Of a DNA stretch of 20,203 nucleotides, positions 8,340-19,365 are shown in pieces. This DNA comes from Reticulitermes lucifugus. Its lineage: Eukaryota > Arthropoda > Insecta > Blattodea > Rhinotermitidae. Location of the stretch: assembly GCA_026260175.1 (NCBI GenBank), contig JAKCWW010005526.1, forward strand, positions 5,851-26,053, written 5' to 3'. Under the pieces are notes generated by a model. That model made no database searches. It was not told the DNA's origin and saw only the letters and a list, made by a program, of their open reading frames with translations. Positions within the stretch are counted from its first letter, which is position 1; every line of letters starts with the position of its first letter. Made by a program: the position numbers and the translations under genes.

Positions 8340-9008
8340 CTTTTAATTTTAGTCGGTTCAAAATTATCTCTCCACATCACTCACCGTTACCACAACGCAT
8401 GTCAGCTAGTGCTAAATTGTTTAAACTGATGACTGAGTAAAATGAAGTAAAATTATAGAAACATACAGCACTTGGCCTATCTTACTTAGCTATGTGACTA
8501 TTTTCTTAAATGCTTTTGTCATAAATTACTGTTTAAAATATGCAAACAGAGATGCACTTAGGTCTTCTCTTAACTGCACTATTTAAATTTATTATGTTAA
8601 TATTTTTGTTTTAACGTGTGTCGTGGCTTATCAATCTTAAAGTCGACATAACGTTATGAATCCAAGGTCACAATAAGCAAAAGTGCTCAGGCAAATGAGA
8701 GAGATGAAGTGACAAAAGGAATGAGAATATTGCATTGAGAAGAAATTCATATTTTTTTGTTTGTTGTTATGAATTATTAAGACGATAAAGTAAAGGAAGA
8801 TGAGACGAACTGGTGGCGAGATGGGAAGTGTGTGCAGAATATCAGTCGGGAGTCTTGAAGGAAGGAACAGTTAGGAACAAATATTAATCTAATAAAAAGA
8901 AATTTTTTAAGACTCGGTTTTATAAGAAGGGCTTACACTCCTAAGCATAAGTTTATATTTGTTGATATTCCATTTTCAGCTACAAGGTTGTGCTGACTCA
9001 AATTAGGT
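8340..9008. other. No gene seen
   Basis: AT-rich sequence with no open frame, RNA gene or repeat that I can support. Confidence 0.5.
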
Positions 9009-9067
9009 ATTTCATTTATTAATTCATTCATTTACTCACACATTCATCCATCCCTCCATCCATCCAC
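9009..9067. repeat. Imperfect (TTCA)n/(ATCC)n tetranucleotide repeat
   Basis: A run of ATTCATTCATTT-type units passes into CATCCATCCCTCCATCCATC. It is a compound, interrupted microsatellite. Confidence 0.75.
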
Positions 9068-9896
9068 TTCAATGATAATAAATGTTTGTTGCATAAAATT
9101 GTTGAGAATACTACACCGGTGGCCCGAATTTCACGAGTTCCGGAAAATATTTTCATGTGCATTAAAAACACTAGCTAACACCTTTTAAAGAGCCAGTGAA
9201 CTAAATTCAACAGGTGGTGTGTATAAAGATATATATTCATTTTATAACTTCGGTGTTATCGCATTTTACCATTTGGTGTACAAGAAATATTTATGACCTG
9301 TATTGTAGATTACTCTTTAGGATAAAGTAAAAGAAACTTTCGTAATGGTGTAATAAATAATTTGTGCTCAGTGAAATGTGACCCGTAGCATACGAGGTCT
9401 CAGTTCTCGCAAAAGTGCATACTATATTTCAATATTCTTTCCCGGCATCCAAGTAATTGACGGCGATTTGCGCACGTACTATTCTCCAAAAAAGATTAAA
9501 AATAAAGTGCAAGGATAGAGGATTTGAAAGTCCTATGAAATATGAAAATGTAAGTTAAAGATTACTATGTTAATATGCTAATAATAATACATATGTGGAA
9601 AGAAATGATGTTATAAGTAATATAATCGGTAGGGGAACAGAACAATTAACGAAATCAAGGTCTTCGACATTCTTGGATGTTACGAAGCGTTGATTGGTAG
9701 TTAGTAACAACCCGAAAGAGGGAAGACCGCATCTACACTGCGGCGGAAGCCTGAAATCACTCAAAATGAAAAAAACATCGGGGATCCTCATGCATTCTTT
9801 CAGATGTCAAATTTAAAAATATATGGAGTTATACCTCCAATCTCCTAAGTACTTCAGAAGCAGAGCTTAATTAAGCACAGAAACAACTGTAACTCA
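9068..9896. other. No gene seen; one unrecognised minus-strand frame
   Basis: A 73-codon frame at 9570-9791 (-) contains FRLPPQCRCGLPSFGLL. This faintly resembles anonymous repeat-derived translations I recall from insect genomes, but I cannot name the element and do not call a gene. Confidence 0.3.
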
Positions 9897-10050
9897 ACTC
9901 ATCCTTATTCTATGACCAGCCAAGAGCCAGGTCAGAGAGACGAATCTCCCAGCATCAAGATCAAGGATGTGAAGTTATGCCTGGTCAGGAGTATCCGAGA
10001 AATCAGGATGCGGTGCCAGATGTTAGAGAGCAGCTAATATCAGCCTGAGG
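9897..10050 (+). other. Exon-like island with a good splice-donor match
   Basis: This patch is much less AT-rich than its surroundings. Two plus-strand frames are open over it at once. One starts at ATG 9912, reads MTSQEPGQRDESPSIKIKDV and stops at TAA 10035-10037 (41 residues). The other is open from 9897 to TGA 10046-10048. The patch ends in CCTGAG|GTAAGA at 10050, a strong match to the splice-donor consensus, and TATTCTATGACCAG near 9907-9919 could serve as an acceptor. I recognise no protein family. It could be an exon relic, part of an unknown repeat, or chance. Confidence 0.2.
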
Positions 10051-11390
10051 TAAGAGACGGATTACTTTACCTTACATTCACGGCAAAGTTCTAATTATAC
10101 GGATGTAATAACAAGCAGTAATAATGCAGTGCTTGGATTCACGACCAATATTATGTGTTCTTGTACGAAGTACGTTAAATTACTTCACTGAAACTTACGT
10201 CTTTGACCGCCCGTCCGCCCGTATCCGAAACCAGTCAAGACATACAGCGGAAAGCTTTTAATAAATTCATTAATAATATATTTTGGAGCTTAAAAGCAAA
10301 TTAGGGGAAAAGCGAAACACGAATATAGGTTAGAGATTGCGTCTTCGACCCATATACTCGTATTTACAGGCACCAGAGAAACCTCAAAAATGAGTATATG
10401 AACAACAAATCACATGGTTAATATTCAAATTCAAATTTAAAAACTAAACAAATCTATCATCCCGCTTTCCAATTACTTCACACAATAAAAACAGAAATCC
10501 AAATTATTTTTCATCAATACCAAACTAAACTACAAACTGCAAACCAAACTAAGCTACATGGTGTGTGAGGTGAGATTTCAAGTCACCTATGATGGTCGCA
10601 AAACCCGCTCCGTTCACCTGATCACACTCTTTATGTTAAGTCGGAAACCAGCGACAAGTCTGAGGCTTGAGCTCATATCCATTCGATGTAAAGGAGTTAA
10701 ATTTAACAAGGAAGAGCAGTACTTTGCTACGAGATTATAAACTGGGGTATCCTTGACCCGGTAAATTTAAAGAGCATCTTCTATCTCGCCACCATTACAA
10801 TTATTACGACGCAGATTACCACTAAATTAAATTCTGCTGTTGCTGCGTCACTTCCAGAAGTAATGAAGTATCTGAAGGAGCAGCTGTTCTCGGGTATTTT
10901 CCTTCAAGGGATTAAAATGAGAAGGTACAAATTATATGACAGTGTCTCAGCAAGTATTTTTTAAATAAAAATACCATAATTTTGCTTCTTTTAAGAAAAG
11001 GAAATAAATGTATCTTTATCGACTTCAATACTAAGTTCGTCCCGAAATAATACACGTATTTGATTGAGGTCCACGTTCTAAAAACTATAGAGTGCATTCT
11101 GTATAAACACACTACAGGAGTGCGTGTCTTTACAATTCGTGTAGGCAAGGAAAGTGTAAAAATTGACCTTGGATTATGTTACGTCGATGCCAGTAATTCA
11201 GACTCTATTACTGATTACTGCAACAAATGTTTTAAGACTGTTTTTTCCTCTATTCTCTAGAGCAATACCGCAACTGGGGCCTATGCCGCCTCGTTGTTGA
11301 ATCTTCTAGATCACACACATACACACAAACAACCTGTAGGCCTTCTCTGAGCGAGTGATCAGCTCGTCATAGTGGCCGCTACCTACACAA
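10051..11390. other. No gene seen; short unrecognised frames
   Basis: Open frames of 60-78 codons at 10558-10740 (+), 10912-11148 (-) and 11060-11260 (+) match nothing I recognise. The plus- and minus-strand frames near 11060-11148 overlap. I treat all as chance. Confidence 0.45.
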
Positions 11391-11401
11391 CACACAGAGC
11401 C

Positions 11402-11690
11402 GTGCCATGGATCAGGCGGTTACCCGCCGACATCCCACCGCGGAGTCCCGGGTTCGATCCCGGGTCGGTCCATGTGGGATTTGTGGTGAACAAAGTGGCA
11501 CTGGGACAGGTTTTTCCCCGAGTACTTCGGGTTTTCCCTGTCAATTTCATTCCACCGGTGCTCCATTAAAATGAAAAGCAGATAAAATTTCATAATCTTC
11601 ATCACACAGGGTTGCACAATACGCCTTCACGGCTGTGATGCGTCAGTAGCATCTGCTGCGGGGCCCTTCAATAAATTAAATAAAAATACA
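11402..11690 (+). mobile_element. tRNA-derived SINE D (second family)
   Basis: The head has a degenerate A box, TGGATCAGGCGG (about 11408-11419), and a perfect B box, GGTTCGATCCC (about 11451-11461). The body reads CCATGTGGGATTTGTGGTG, ACAAAGTGG, GGGACAGGTTTTTCCCCGAG, TACTTCGGGTTTTCCCTGTC and TTTCATTCCACC. The tail, GTAGCATCTGCTGCGGGGCC, ends with TTCAATAAATTAAATAAAA. This body is shared by a widespread insect SINE type that I know from repeat-rich genomes. It differs from SINE A/B/C in head, body and tail. The reverse frame GIEPGTPRWDVGG is the usual spurious translation of a B box. I find no clear target duplication. Confidence 0.87.
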
Positions 11691-11694
11691 TAAC

Positions 11695-11805
11695 GAACAT
11701 GAGGGACAAAGATCCATCTTTCGCTCAGCGGGATTCGAAACCACGATCTCATCAGTCAAGCGGCCCCAGACGTCTTAGACCACACGGCCATCGGAATCAG
11801 CATTT
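11695..11805 (-). mobile_element. SINE E head fragment, Leu/Ser-tRNA-like (third family)
   Basis: On the minus strand: GATTCCGATGGCCGTGTGGTCTAAGACG, split here as GATTCCGATGGCC and GTGTGGTCTAAGACG, then the B box GTTTCGAATCC (11731-11741) and GCTGAGCGAAAGATGG. The A-box region resembles class II tRNAs (Leu/Ser: ATGGCCGAGTGGTCTAAGGC). The middle (CTGGGGCCGCTTGACTGATG) does not form an anticodon arm or a normal variable arm, so it is a SINE head and not a tRNA gene. Its downstream end meets the A-rich tail of SINE D. Confidence 0.7.
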
Positions 11806-12714
11806 CATGACTATTAGTTGCATATAACTTGCTCGAAGTTTTAATTTATATATATTTTATTTGTAGCCATATATAAAATGCCTGTTGCACACGCTGCACA
11901 CTCTCTGACTGCACGGTTTCATCTTCCTACATGGCTATGATGTTAGTACGAATTTATTTCTGGAAGTAGAAGACAGGCCGCTGAAAAATTTGTGTTTTAT
12001 ACATTACAGCAGTCACTCGCTAGCTATTGTAAGGCGTTGCGTTATACTAAGACAGTGGTTTTGATTCGAGCAACATCAAGGCGATTCGTTCCCGAAGTTC
12101 GCAAATGGATACCATTTGTCAACGTGTGGATATCATGTTATTTTAAAGAAATAAATGATTGATGTAAAACACGTCTAACTTCCATTATTCAAAAAAATTC
12201 TACTTTTTAAATCCCACTGTATTTGTTTTTCCAAAGCAAAATATGTTTATGATATCATACTGCATGTGTATTTATGAGCCTGCGTGTCCTATTTCCTTAT
12301 CACCTTACATACTTTCAAATATTTTATAAACGTTACGTATTCAAACGTGGTTCCAACTTCACGATCCTAGTTAATATCCAACCTTTCTGCTACTAACTCT
12401 TTAAGGCGACACGTAATAAACTTCACAGTGGTAATTTGTGGTTGAAGTGTACAAACTTAAAAACCTTGTTAGGTATTATCTTGTTATCTGGTTTTGATGC
12501 CAGTCACCATCAAAATATTAAAGCTAGATATGTGAATTATATTTATGTTGAGACAAAATTATCCTAAGTTAAAAATGTGCATCAAATGTTTTTACATTTT
12601 AAAAATCAAGCGTTTTGATGGAGTGAAACTTTAAGATCATGATAAATAAATGTAATGCACTGAGAATTTGTCCTGCTGGACATTAACAACAGAATGGGTA
12701 AATATATTATAAAA

Positions 12715-12716
<2 letters not shown>
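11806..12716. other. No gene seen
   Basis: AT-rich sequence without recognisable coding or repeat structure. Confidence 0.5.

Positions 12717-12752
<36 letters not shown>
12717..12752. repeat. (TTA)12 microsatellite
   Basis: Twelve perfect TTA units. The minus-strand frame across it is a poly-isoleucine artefact. It is the same trinucleotide class, on the opposite strand, as the array at 445-474. Confidence 0.95.
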
Positions 12753-12754
<2 letters not shown>

Positions 12755-12850
12755 TTACGTCCTTTAAGAACTTCATTATAATGTGTGACCTGAGGGAAAT
12801 CAAGTGTGATAACTTTCACGGAACATTACTTTCATAGTCACTTCATCCTT

Positions 12851-13105
12851 AAAGAAGTATAATAAGTCGTTCCTGTGCATGATATGAAGGCGTTTAGTGG
12901 GATGGAGGTACAGTTGAACTCATTCTTCACCTTGATAGTAGATAGTGATAAGTGGTCAACTTGACGCCTCTTTTGCTTTATTCCGGGGAAAGGTCCTCCA
13001 GTACCCATTGCGTATCAGGCTGGATGAGCTCCAGAGACAGTGTAGATAATTTGGAGAAGAGATCAAAATTTCTCCCTGCTGGAAATCGGACTATTTTGTT
13101 TACGT
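12851..13105 (-). mobile_element. Decayed SINE F of the SINE A family
   Basis: Read against the reverse complement of SINE A, matching blocks occur in order: TATGAAGGC, GGAGGTAC, GAACTC, GTAGAT, GTGGTCAAC, ACGCC, GCTTTATTCCGGGGAAAGG, GTACCCATTG, CAGGCTGGATG, CTCCAGAG, and a degraded B box near GGAAATCGGAC. The tRNA-like head beyond about 13090 is too eroded to assign. It is older than SINE A. The 64-codon plus-strand frame across it is SINE by-product. Confidence 0.72.
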
Positions 13106-14049
13106 ATCTGAGTTTAAGTAATATTTCTTTTAATTGTGAATGTTGAAATAGAAGATATAAAATAAATTACTGTATAACATAAATATTTTAATGCTTTCTC
13201 TGCACCAAATTTGTTTTTCCCCTTGTTAACTAGCTTTTTACGAGTATATGCAATTATGTTTTCATAATAGGTCATTTAACAAATTATTATTCAAGCAAAT
13301 CAGACATTGCAAAACTGTTAAACCCAGTAATAGAATAATCAGAAAAGGAAAATACATAACAAATTTATATTCATGACAGCAGTATCCAGCTTGCTGTATG
13401 CACTATAAGATCCACAAGAGACTGCAGGATTAACATGTAAATCACGACCGCTTAGAAACACGCGTCCCCTTTAAATTATTTCATGAAATTAAACTCTTGC
13501 TGGTATTATTCTCTTGGGATTGATACCCAAGCATCACATCACATTAAATTACTTCGGTCGGGAACTGAAGTCATGTAGCCCGTCCCAGTAGATTTCTAAC
13601 TGAGATAACTCGCTCAGATTAAAGCCGTTTGTTCCTTACTCTTGTCTCTCGACCAATGACTGTTGATTGCTTCTACTCTGTGGTTAGTCTCTAGGGTAAA
13701 CTGTGTTTGAGGTTCATCGTAGTCAAGTTAAAAGGTTAGGTTCAGAGATACACATCACGTCATGGTGTGACGTGAAAGTGAACTTTGCGCCATTTCACAG
13801 AACCAAAAGTTAGGATGTTGCATATATCCCCCCCCCCGTCCAAAGAAAAAGATTCATGAACATCTGTTACATGTCACTAAGGTTCTTCCATGGCAACACC
13901 TATTTTCCCAATGCAATTATGTAATAATGCATCAATGTTGTTAGTATCAATATTAGTATCAGTATTATTAGTAATAAACAGCATAGTTAAAGCCTGGACC
14001 ATGAAACCTAGTAAAAGGGGCTTGTCAATTATGAATTTGTTAAAAAATT
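13106..14049. other. No gene seen; simple-sequence patches
   Basis: A run of ten C lies at 13828-13837. An imperfect TTAGTATCA repeat occupies about 13938-13975. GGTTAGGTT near 13735 contains two copies of the insect telomere unit, too short to mean anything. No gene is supported. Confidence 0.5.
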
Positions 14050-14250
14050 AAAAAGCTCTTGCCACTCCTCTCTTTACGGATTCAGATAAATTCAGTCCAC
14101 GACCTGCCATTCTATTTTTTTAAGATACATTTTAACACTACACTATAATTAGCCTAGATCTTCTAGGTGGTCTTTTTCTGGTTTCCCCACGAAAACGTCT
14201 TCTCTCCCATGCATGCCACATGTTCCACTCAACCCATTTCCTTCATTTAT
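14050..14250 (-). pseudogene. Non-LTR RT (endonuclease-RT / RTE-like), diverged C-terminal tail
   Basis: On the minus strand the nucleotides follow the tail of the family at 1936-2310. ATGGGAGAGAAGACG is followed by FVGKPEKDHLEDL (for VLVGKPEGKRPLGRP in a shifted frame), VKMYLKKIEWQVVD (for IKMDLREIGWDGVD), a stop, and EEWQELF (for RWRALV). It has stops and at least two frame changes, and is the most diverged of the tail copies. It probably extends a little beyond both edges given. Confidence 0.7.
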
Positions 14251-15288
14251 TCTCCCAAATGATATCTGTCAAGGAGTAACGATAATAAAGCTACTTACAA
14301 TATAATGAATTCCAATATCTTTTTATCTCTCCATTTTTATGTTTAATTATTCTCTTCAGCAACCGGTTCTCGAATGTCCTCAGTCTCTTTCTTTAATGTG
14401 GAAGAAAAAACTTAAAAGATTTGCGAAAGAAGATGTTAGGATTATAGATTTTTATATCTTTCTTTGACGTTCCGTGATAGCTGACGGGAAGGCAAACGTT
14501 CCAAACCAAATTATATAAAAATAATTCTCCAAATTCAATCTCTTCTTAATAATTTGGACCGAAGTAAAATAAAGACTGAAACCGTGAGGCCGTAGGTTTC
14601 TAACTTGAAGAGTATAGCTAAAATGTCTCTTCACTGACTAGATGCCTACTAAATTCTAAGTGCAATCTGAAAATATAAACATGTCAAAATTTCCCATAAA
14701 AGTGATTGAAGTTATTGTATTTCACCCTAACACGTTCTGTTGTTAATGCGATAAAATTTCCTTCGATTTTCAGCGCAGGGATTACACAGGCTTCTGAATG
14801 GTCGTATTTAACAGGTCAAAGTGGCCATAAAATTTAGTCGATCGTAAATTAATTCAAAACATTTCACAAGGGGTTTTTTACATAGGCACAAAATACCTTT
14901 CCACAAGGACCAGGCGTTGCATTCGGTAGGGAGACAGCGTGTTTAACATTAGCCTGCTTGTACTGTAACACACAGCATGCACTAAACTCAATCACGCGAA
15001 AATAATTCGTTCATGAAATGGGATACGTTGTTACTTGGCCAATTATACATATAGCAGTAACATTAATTAGACTTAATTGAAATAGAGCAATGGGGTGTAA
15101 TTCTCCCCACAGGTAATTCAAAAATAACAAAACAACAGCTGAAATCTTATTGACTTTTCGGTGTGCTGTATTTGTTTAAAGATACTCGAAGTTTTGGATG
15201 TTATTTGGTATTTACGTACTTCCAGGAAGCACGATTTATTTTAGGGCTAAGTATTACATATTCTCAGTTAATTTGATACTCTCAAGAC
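14251..15288. other. No gene seen
   Basis: AT-rich sequence. The minus-strand frame at 14452-14634 is unrecognised and probably chance. Confidence 0.45.
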
Positions 15289-15665
15289 ATGATGTACTTG
15301 GGCCTACAGAAAATTATACGCAGGAAATACTTTGTCTGTTGTACGTCCCAGTCAGAAGGGACGGAAGTAGTTATGCTTTTAGTTTCAAATGTTTTCAACT
15401 TTGATTTAGAGTATTCCAGAGAAAGGAGCCTAGAAAATTATGATAGATCTTATATGAATAGAAAACATAAACATCTGCTTTATATTTATCATGATAATTT
15501 ATTGAACACAACCATAAATACAAAGAGAAAAACTGTCCATTAAGCTGTTGGAAGACTGCTAATCTAGAAGTAAACATTGACAAAGTGTATTTGGTTCTGT
15601 ATTTTTAAAAATATAGAAGAAACTATGGTTTAATATAAGATTACATAATAGGTTTATATCTTTAA
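15289..15665 (+). pseudogene. Reverse transcriptase palm-domain relic of the RTE-like family
   Basis: The plus-strand frame from 15289 lines up with the RT core of the same family as the tails at 1936-2310, 14050-14250 and 19810-20046. NVFNFDLEYSRERSLEN (from 15388) corresponds to LLFNFALEYAIRKVQ.N. NRKHKHLLYIYHDN (to 15498) corresponds to the block with the catalytic YADD motif, here YHDN, so the second aspartate is lost. In another frame ANLEVNIDKVY (about 15559-15591) corresponds to GLEVN..KTKYM. The frame stops at 15541-15543 and later pieces need a shift. It is catalytically dead. Similarity weakens upstream of 15380 and beyond 15600, so the edges are approximate. Confidence 0.65.
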
Positions 15666-16569
15666 AAAGCCGTAGTAACTTTACAGATGTTACAATACCA
15701 AACTGCGATAGTACTTAAGGTAAAATAAAATACTTCCAGCGAATGATTAGCAAGAATTCTTTCAGAATATTATGTGTTCTTCTCCACTATCTAAAAGGTA
15801 AAATGTAAAATAACTTCTGCGATTTTATGTATCGTGCTGTGAATGAGAAATCTGTTCCTTACACCACAATAGGTGCGTGATATTGAAGTTTTTGAGACAA
15901 ATATACCAAGAAGATTATTTGAACCCAAGGGAGGAAGTAATAGCAGGATGTATAAAACTATATGTCTATGGAGGTGCTTCGTAATTAATGTCCTTTTCAA
16001 ACAAAAATAAGGAGATTAATTTTTATATATACATTACTGTGTTCTTTATTTGATAACAATTCAACGGCGCTTGAAGTAATTCGATTTATAAGGCTTCAAA
16101 TAATGGAGTAGTAAAAGGTAGTGAACTGTATATTGTATGGAATAAAGGGGTCGTGATCCGGTTTGAAAGATTGCAGAAATTAGAAAACCTCCATGTGAAT
16201 GGATGGTGATCGTATGGAAATGTGAAGAAAACATCCCGAATAAGAAGGAGAAGCTCTACGTACTCGACAGAGAAATTATGTATGACGGATCTGAGTATAA
16301 TTACGATGGCGAGAAAATGTAACACGAGTGGGGAGCATCCCGGAAGTCAAAGCACAGATGTTGAGGAAAAGAATAAAATTGTTAAATAAATAGTGTCAGA
16401 AGGGGTTGAGCTGGATTCAACTGGTGCTGCATAGTGGAGCCATTCTGATGTTATGAAAGAGTATATTTTGCTCCATGGATATAATTATGCTGCATTTCTT
16501 GATGTACTGGAATTTTATGTCAAAGTAATCTGTGTTCCTCTCAGTCAGAATTCATAATATGAAAATAAA
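15666..16569. other. No gene seen
   Basis: Minus-strand frames at 15791-16000 and 16086-16325 are unrecognised. The plus strand at 16130-16330 is purine-rich and may be a worn repeat, but no family is visible. Confidence 0.4.
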
Positions 16570-16754
16570 TATTCGAACCCGGTTGTAACGTCATGAAAAG
16601 GACTGAATAATTTGTGTCGTTATAAACGAGTGTAGTTATAACCAAGGAGCATAATGTTTTGGTTAAAAGTGAGGAATTAATTCGTACCACAAAATGTCTG
16701 TCGCTATAAACGACGTGTTGCATAAACCAATGTCGTTATAACAGGGTTCGACTG
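16570..16754. mobile_element. Pogo/Tigger-like MITE, about 185 bp
   Basis: The right end, read inward on the minus strand, is CAGTCGAACCCTGTTATAAC followed by GACATTGG, with TA outside it at 16755-16756. The left end, read on the plus strand, is ATTCGAACCCGGTTGTAACG followed by TCATG, so the termini are inverted repeats. Inside are several copies of the GTTATAA/TTATAACNA motif (16620, 16634, 16735) typical of Tc1/mariner-superfamily pogo/Tigger ends in insects. There is no transposase. The left TA is not preserved and the first few bases are eroded. Confidence 0.7.
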
Positions 16755-16756
16755 TA

Positions 16757-19365
16757 TTATCTTTTGTGGCAACCTCGGTTTTTTCTGTATTTTGCGATAC
16801 ATAGATATATCTTTACCGGCTAGTTTGATAGAGTACACCAACTGATAAATGTATATCAGATCAAAATAAGTATCAAACGATAATTGAGTACGTTATGACG
16901 AGGAAAGCATTTTGAATGAAGCGGACTTTTTTCCTTTTAACATTTAACGCCATAGACATGCAGCAGAAAATCTATACTCCTTGTCAGATTATCAGCCCCA
17001 TTTCCCATCCGGAAGGAATTATGACTGTGTGCACTACATATTGGAAGATATCTCTCTGCTAACCCAGTAAGAGGATTGATTTAGTGCAGCAGTGCCAGTA
17101 AAAAGTGACCATCTTCGAGTGCCATATTTCTTTGAATATGTCCTTAATACACTATCTGTATTGTCGACGTCAGCTTTTATCTCACTACAGTACAAATTAA
17201 TCAAAGTTTCTTTAAGAATCTGATAAAGAAAAATCAATTGTCTTTATCGGTGACATCCCGTTGTGATATGAACAGCAGAAAGAAAAAACAGACCATCAAC
17301 CACAACTTACCAAGCAATAAATCTGATACAAATTTATTTGTGACTGACGGTCCATACTTTCTTCCTGCTGAAGAATCAGTTGCATGAAAATGCTGAATTT
17401 TTAAAAACAGAAGATTTTTCTCTTGGTTAGTCACGAGTAATGTGAAAAATTAATCACTAGTAAATTTATAGGATGTTAATCACGGAATGTAAATTTATTT
17501 AATATAACTCTGTCCTTGTAAATTCTTCATTCTATAAGAGAAGTGTTTCTGGTTTTCTTGTAAGGTTTAAACACAAGTAAGTTTGAGGTTGCTCTACAAT
17601 TCTTGTGACACATTATGGACATGTATAACTTGCCTGGTGTTACGCAATAGCCGGAACTATATATTGGACGAGCAAGAATACCTGTAACTGCTAAAGGTAC
17701 ATTCGAAGGTTGCATGTCCTCTGCATAATTCAATATTAATAAGTTTTTAAAATGAATATAATGTTTCTAAATTTTTGTGTATTAGTCTTCCTTACTTCAT
17801 TGGTTTTTCGTTCACGAAAACTTTGAAACAATATCTCCCACATAACGAATTACAACGTTTTGTCACCATCTTTATGCTTATTATCATGTACGTATTTTAG
17901 CAACTTTTTAATCGTTTGGTCAAAGTATTCAGGAACGTGTGCAAATTGACCTCTCCCTATAATAAATGTATGGCAATTTTTGTCCTAAAATATAATCAGG
18001 TCTGAAAGTATTGGAATATGATCCTGCTCATAGCCGTAATGTATACAAACGTCCTTATACTTTTTTCAACAAGTCTGCAGGCTAATCATAGTGCTGATAT
18101 TACCTCGTAATTCGTATTAAAAATGAAATAAATTCAATTTCGTATTTGTGTTTTATATTTTAATTTACCCTTTCTTCAGTTGCGGGCTTAATCATTCAAT
18201 CTGTAGTCTAACTTAAGACAGGTTCGTGGACTCTTCCAAAGCGAGTTTTCCATAGGGTGCGATCTAGAGGAAGCGGGCTTAATAATAATTCCTAAATGTT
18301 CCGAAGTAAAAATATTTTCAAAGTTCTGACATATTTGTCCCATTTACCTTCATTGCTTAACCCTTAAATTTTTCACAATACTTTAAAGTGAGTTTCGTGC
18401 AAGGTAATTGCAGAAAATGATCTAGTTTTCGTAATGTACTTCTAATTTTACGTCATCTTGTTGTCTGCAGATGCACTGCCTTGTCATTAAAATAATTTGG
18501 GTAAGTTAATTAAATGTTATCCATTAAGAACATATACGTTTAGTACGAATTACATCGCGCATTCACACTCTCACGTTCAGTTTCACTTATCACAGCGTTT
18601 CTAATATCGCATTTAAAATCAGAATTTTTAAATAATATTGTTATTTTCTTTACTGTTTATTCACAAATTAATAGATGTCAAGACATTTTAAATAACGCTG
18701 ATAGCACACAGCACAATCAATTCAGAAATAAAATATTGATTATTAACGAACACAATATTAAGACACATGCAAAACCATGAAGCTTGAATCATGTGAATAA
18801 TCGCATTAGCTCATAAGCGACAAGCTGCAGAATTATGAATAAAGGGCTTTCATACTAGCATCGTGGGGGGGGGGTTGATTTTGAAACCACTGTTCTTGTA
18901 AACCTGACACATATTCCTCCGAACATACCTGTAACAAGAGTTCTGGTTGCAAAACTTCACCCCAGACAATCTTTGTATAAATTAACAAAGTGAACGCGTG
19001 CGGGAGGGACCCGTCTGTCCGCACCCTTAGTGTCCGAAAGTAACGAGCGGATTTTCATTATGTTGTGTAAAAAACAGGACTGACGTTTTTCATTATTTTC
19101 GGTCTTTACGTTGTCGCTTTAATATAGCCACGTTTAAGAGGAAGCTGATGTAATATTGATGAATTCGCATCAGAGAAGGTTCTTTGGAAAGAATTGTTGC
19201 ATGGCCTAAATTATCGATACCCCTTCTGTCTAGCATATGTATTTCGAACAAATGTTGATACAGCAAGTACTTGCTAAAACACGTCTCAAATTATTTCTGA
19301 GTTTGCTCAAAGATATTCTTGTGCTGCAATTAACATGGCGCATACTTACTTACATCTGCAATAAA
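16757..19365. other. No gene seen; long AT-rich stretch
   Basis: Frames at 17034-17237, 17234-17434, 17527-17733 and 18833-19024 (all minus) match nothing I recognise. The last one contains WGEVLQPELLLQVCSEEYVS and looks less random in composition, but it crosses a ten-G run at 18865-18874, has no supporting context, and is left uncalled. Confidence 0.4.
18865..18874. repeat. Ten-G homopolymer
   Basis: Run of ten G in an AT-rich stretch, likely to vary in length or be error-prone in sequencing. Confidence 0.9.

Noticed and set aside
9570..9791. 73-codon minus-strand frame with FRLPPQCRCGLPSFGLL
   Set aside because: It gives a vague memory of repeat-derived translations, but no family name, domain or border can be supported.
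11420..11617. Minus-strand frame ending PGIEPGTPRWDVGG
   Set aside because: It is the reverse translation of SINE D head and body, not a gene.
11720..11800. Leu/Ser tRNA gene on the minus strand
   Set aside because: A and B boxes are good, but no anticodon stem-loop or proper variable arm forms, and no matching acceptor stem is present.
12637..12819. Poly-isoleucine minus-strand frame
   Set aside because: By-product of the (TTA)12 microsatellite.
13730..13750. Interstitial telomere repeat (TTAGG)n
   Set aside because: Only about two units are present, within chance expectation.
15198..15404. 68-codon plus-strand frame as a separate gene
   Set aside because: It overlaps the RT relic in another frame and has no recognisable motif.
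18833..19024. 63-codon minus-strand frame with WGEVLQPELLLQVCSEEYVS
   Set aside because: The composition is plausible for protein, but there is no recognised family and no splice or promoter context, and the frame depends on a ten-G run of uncertain length.
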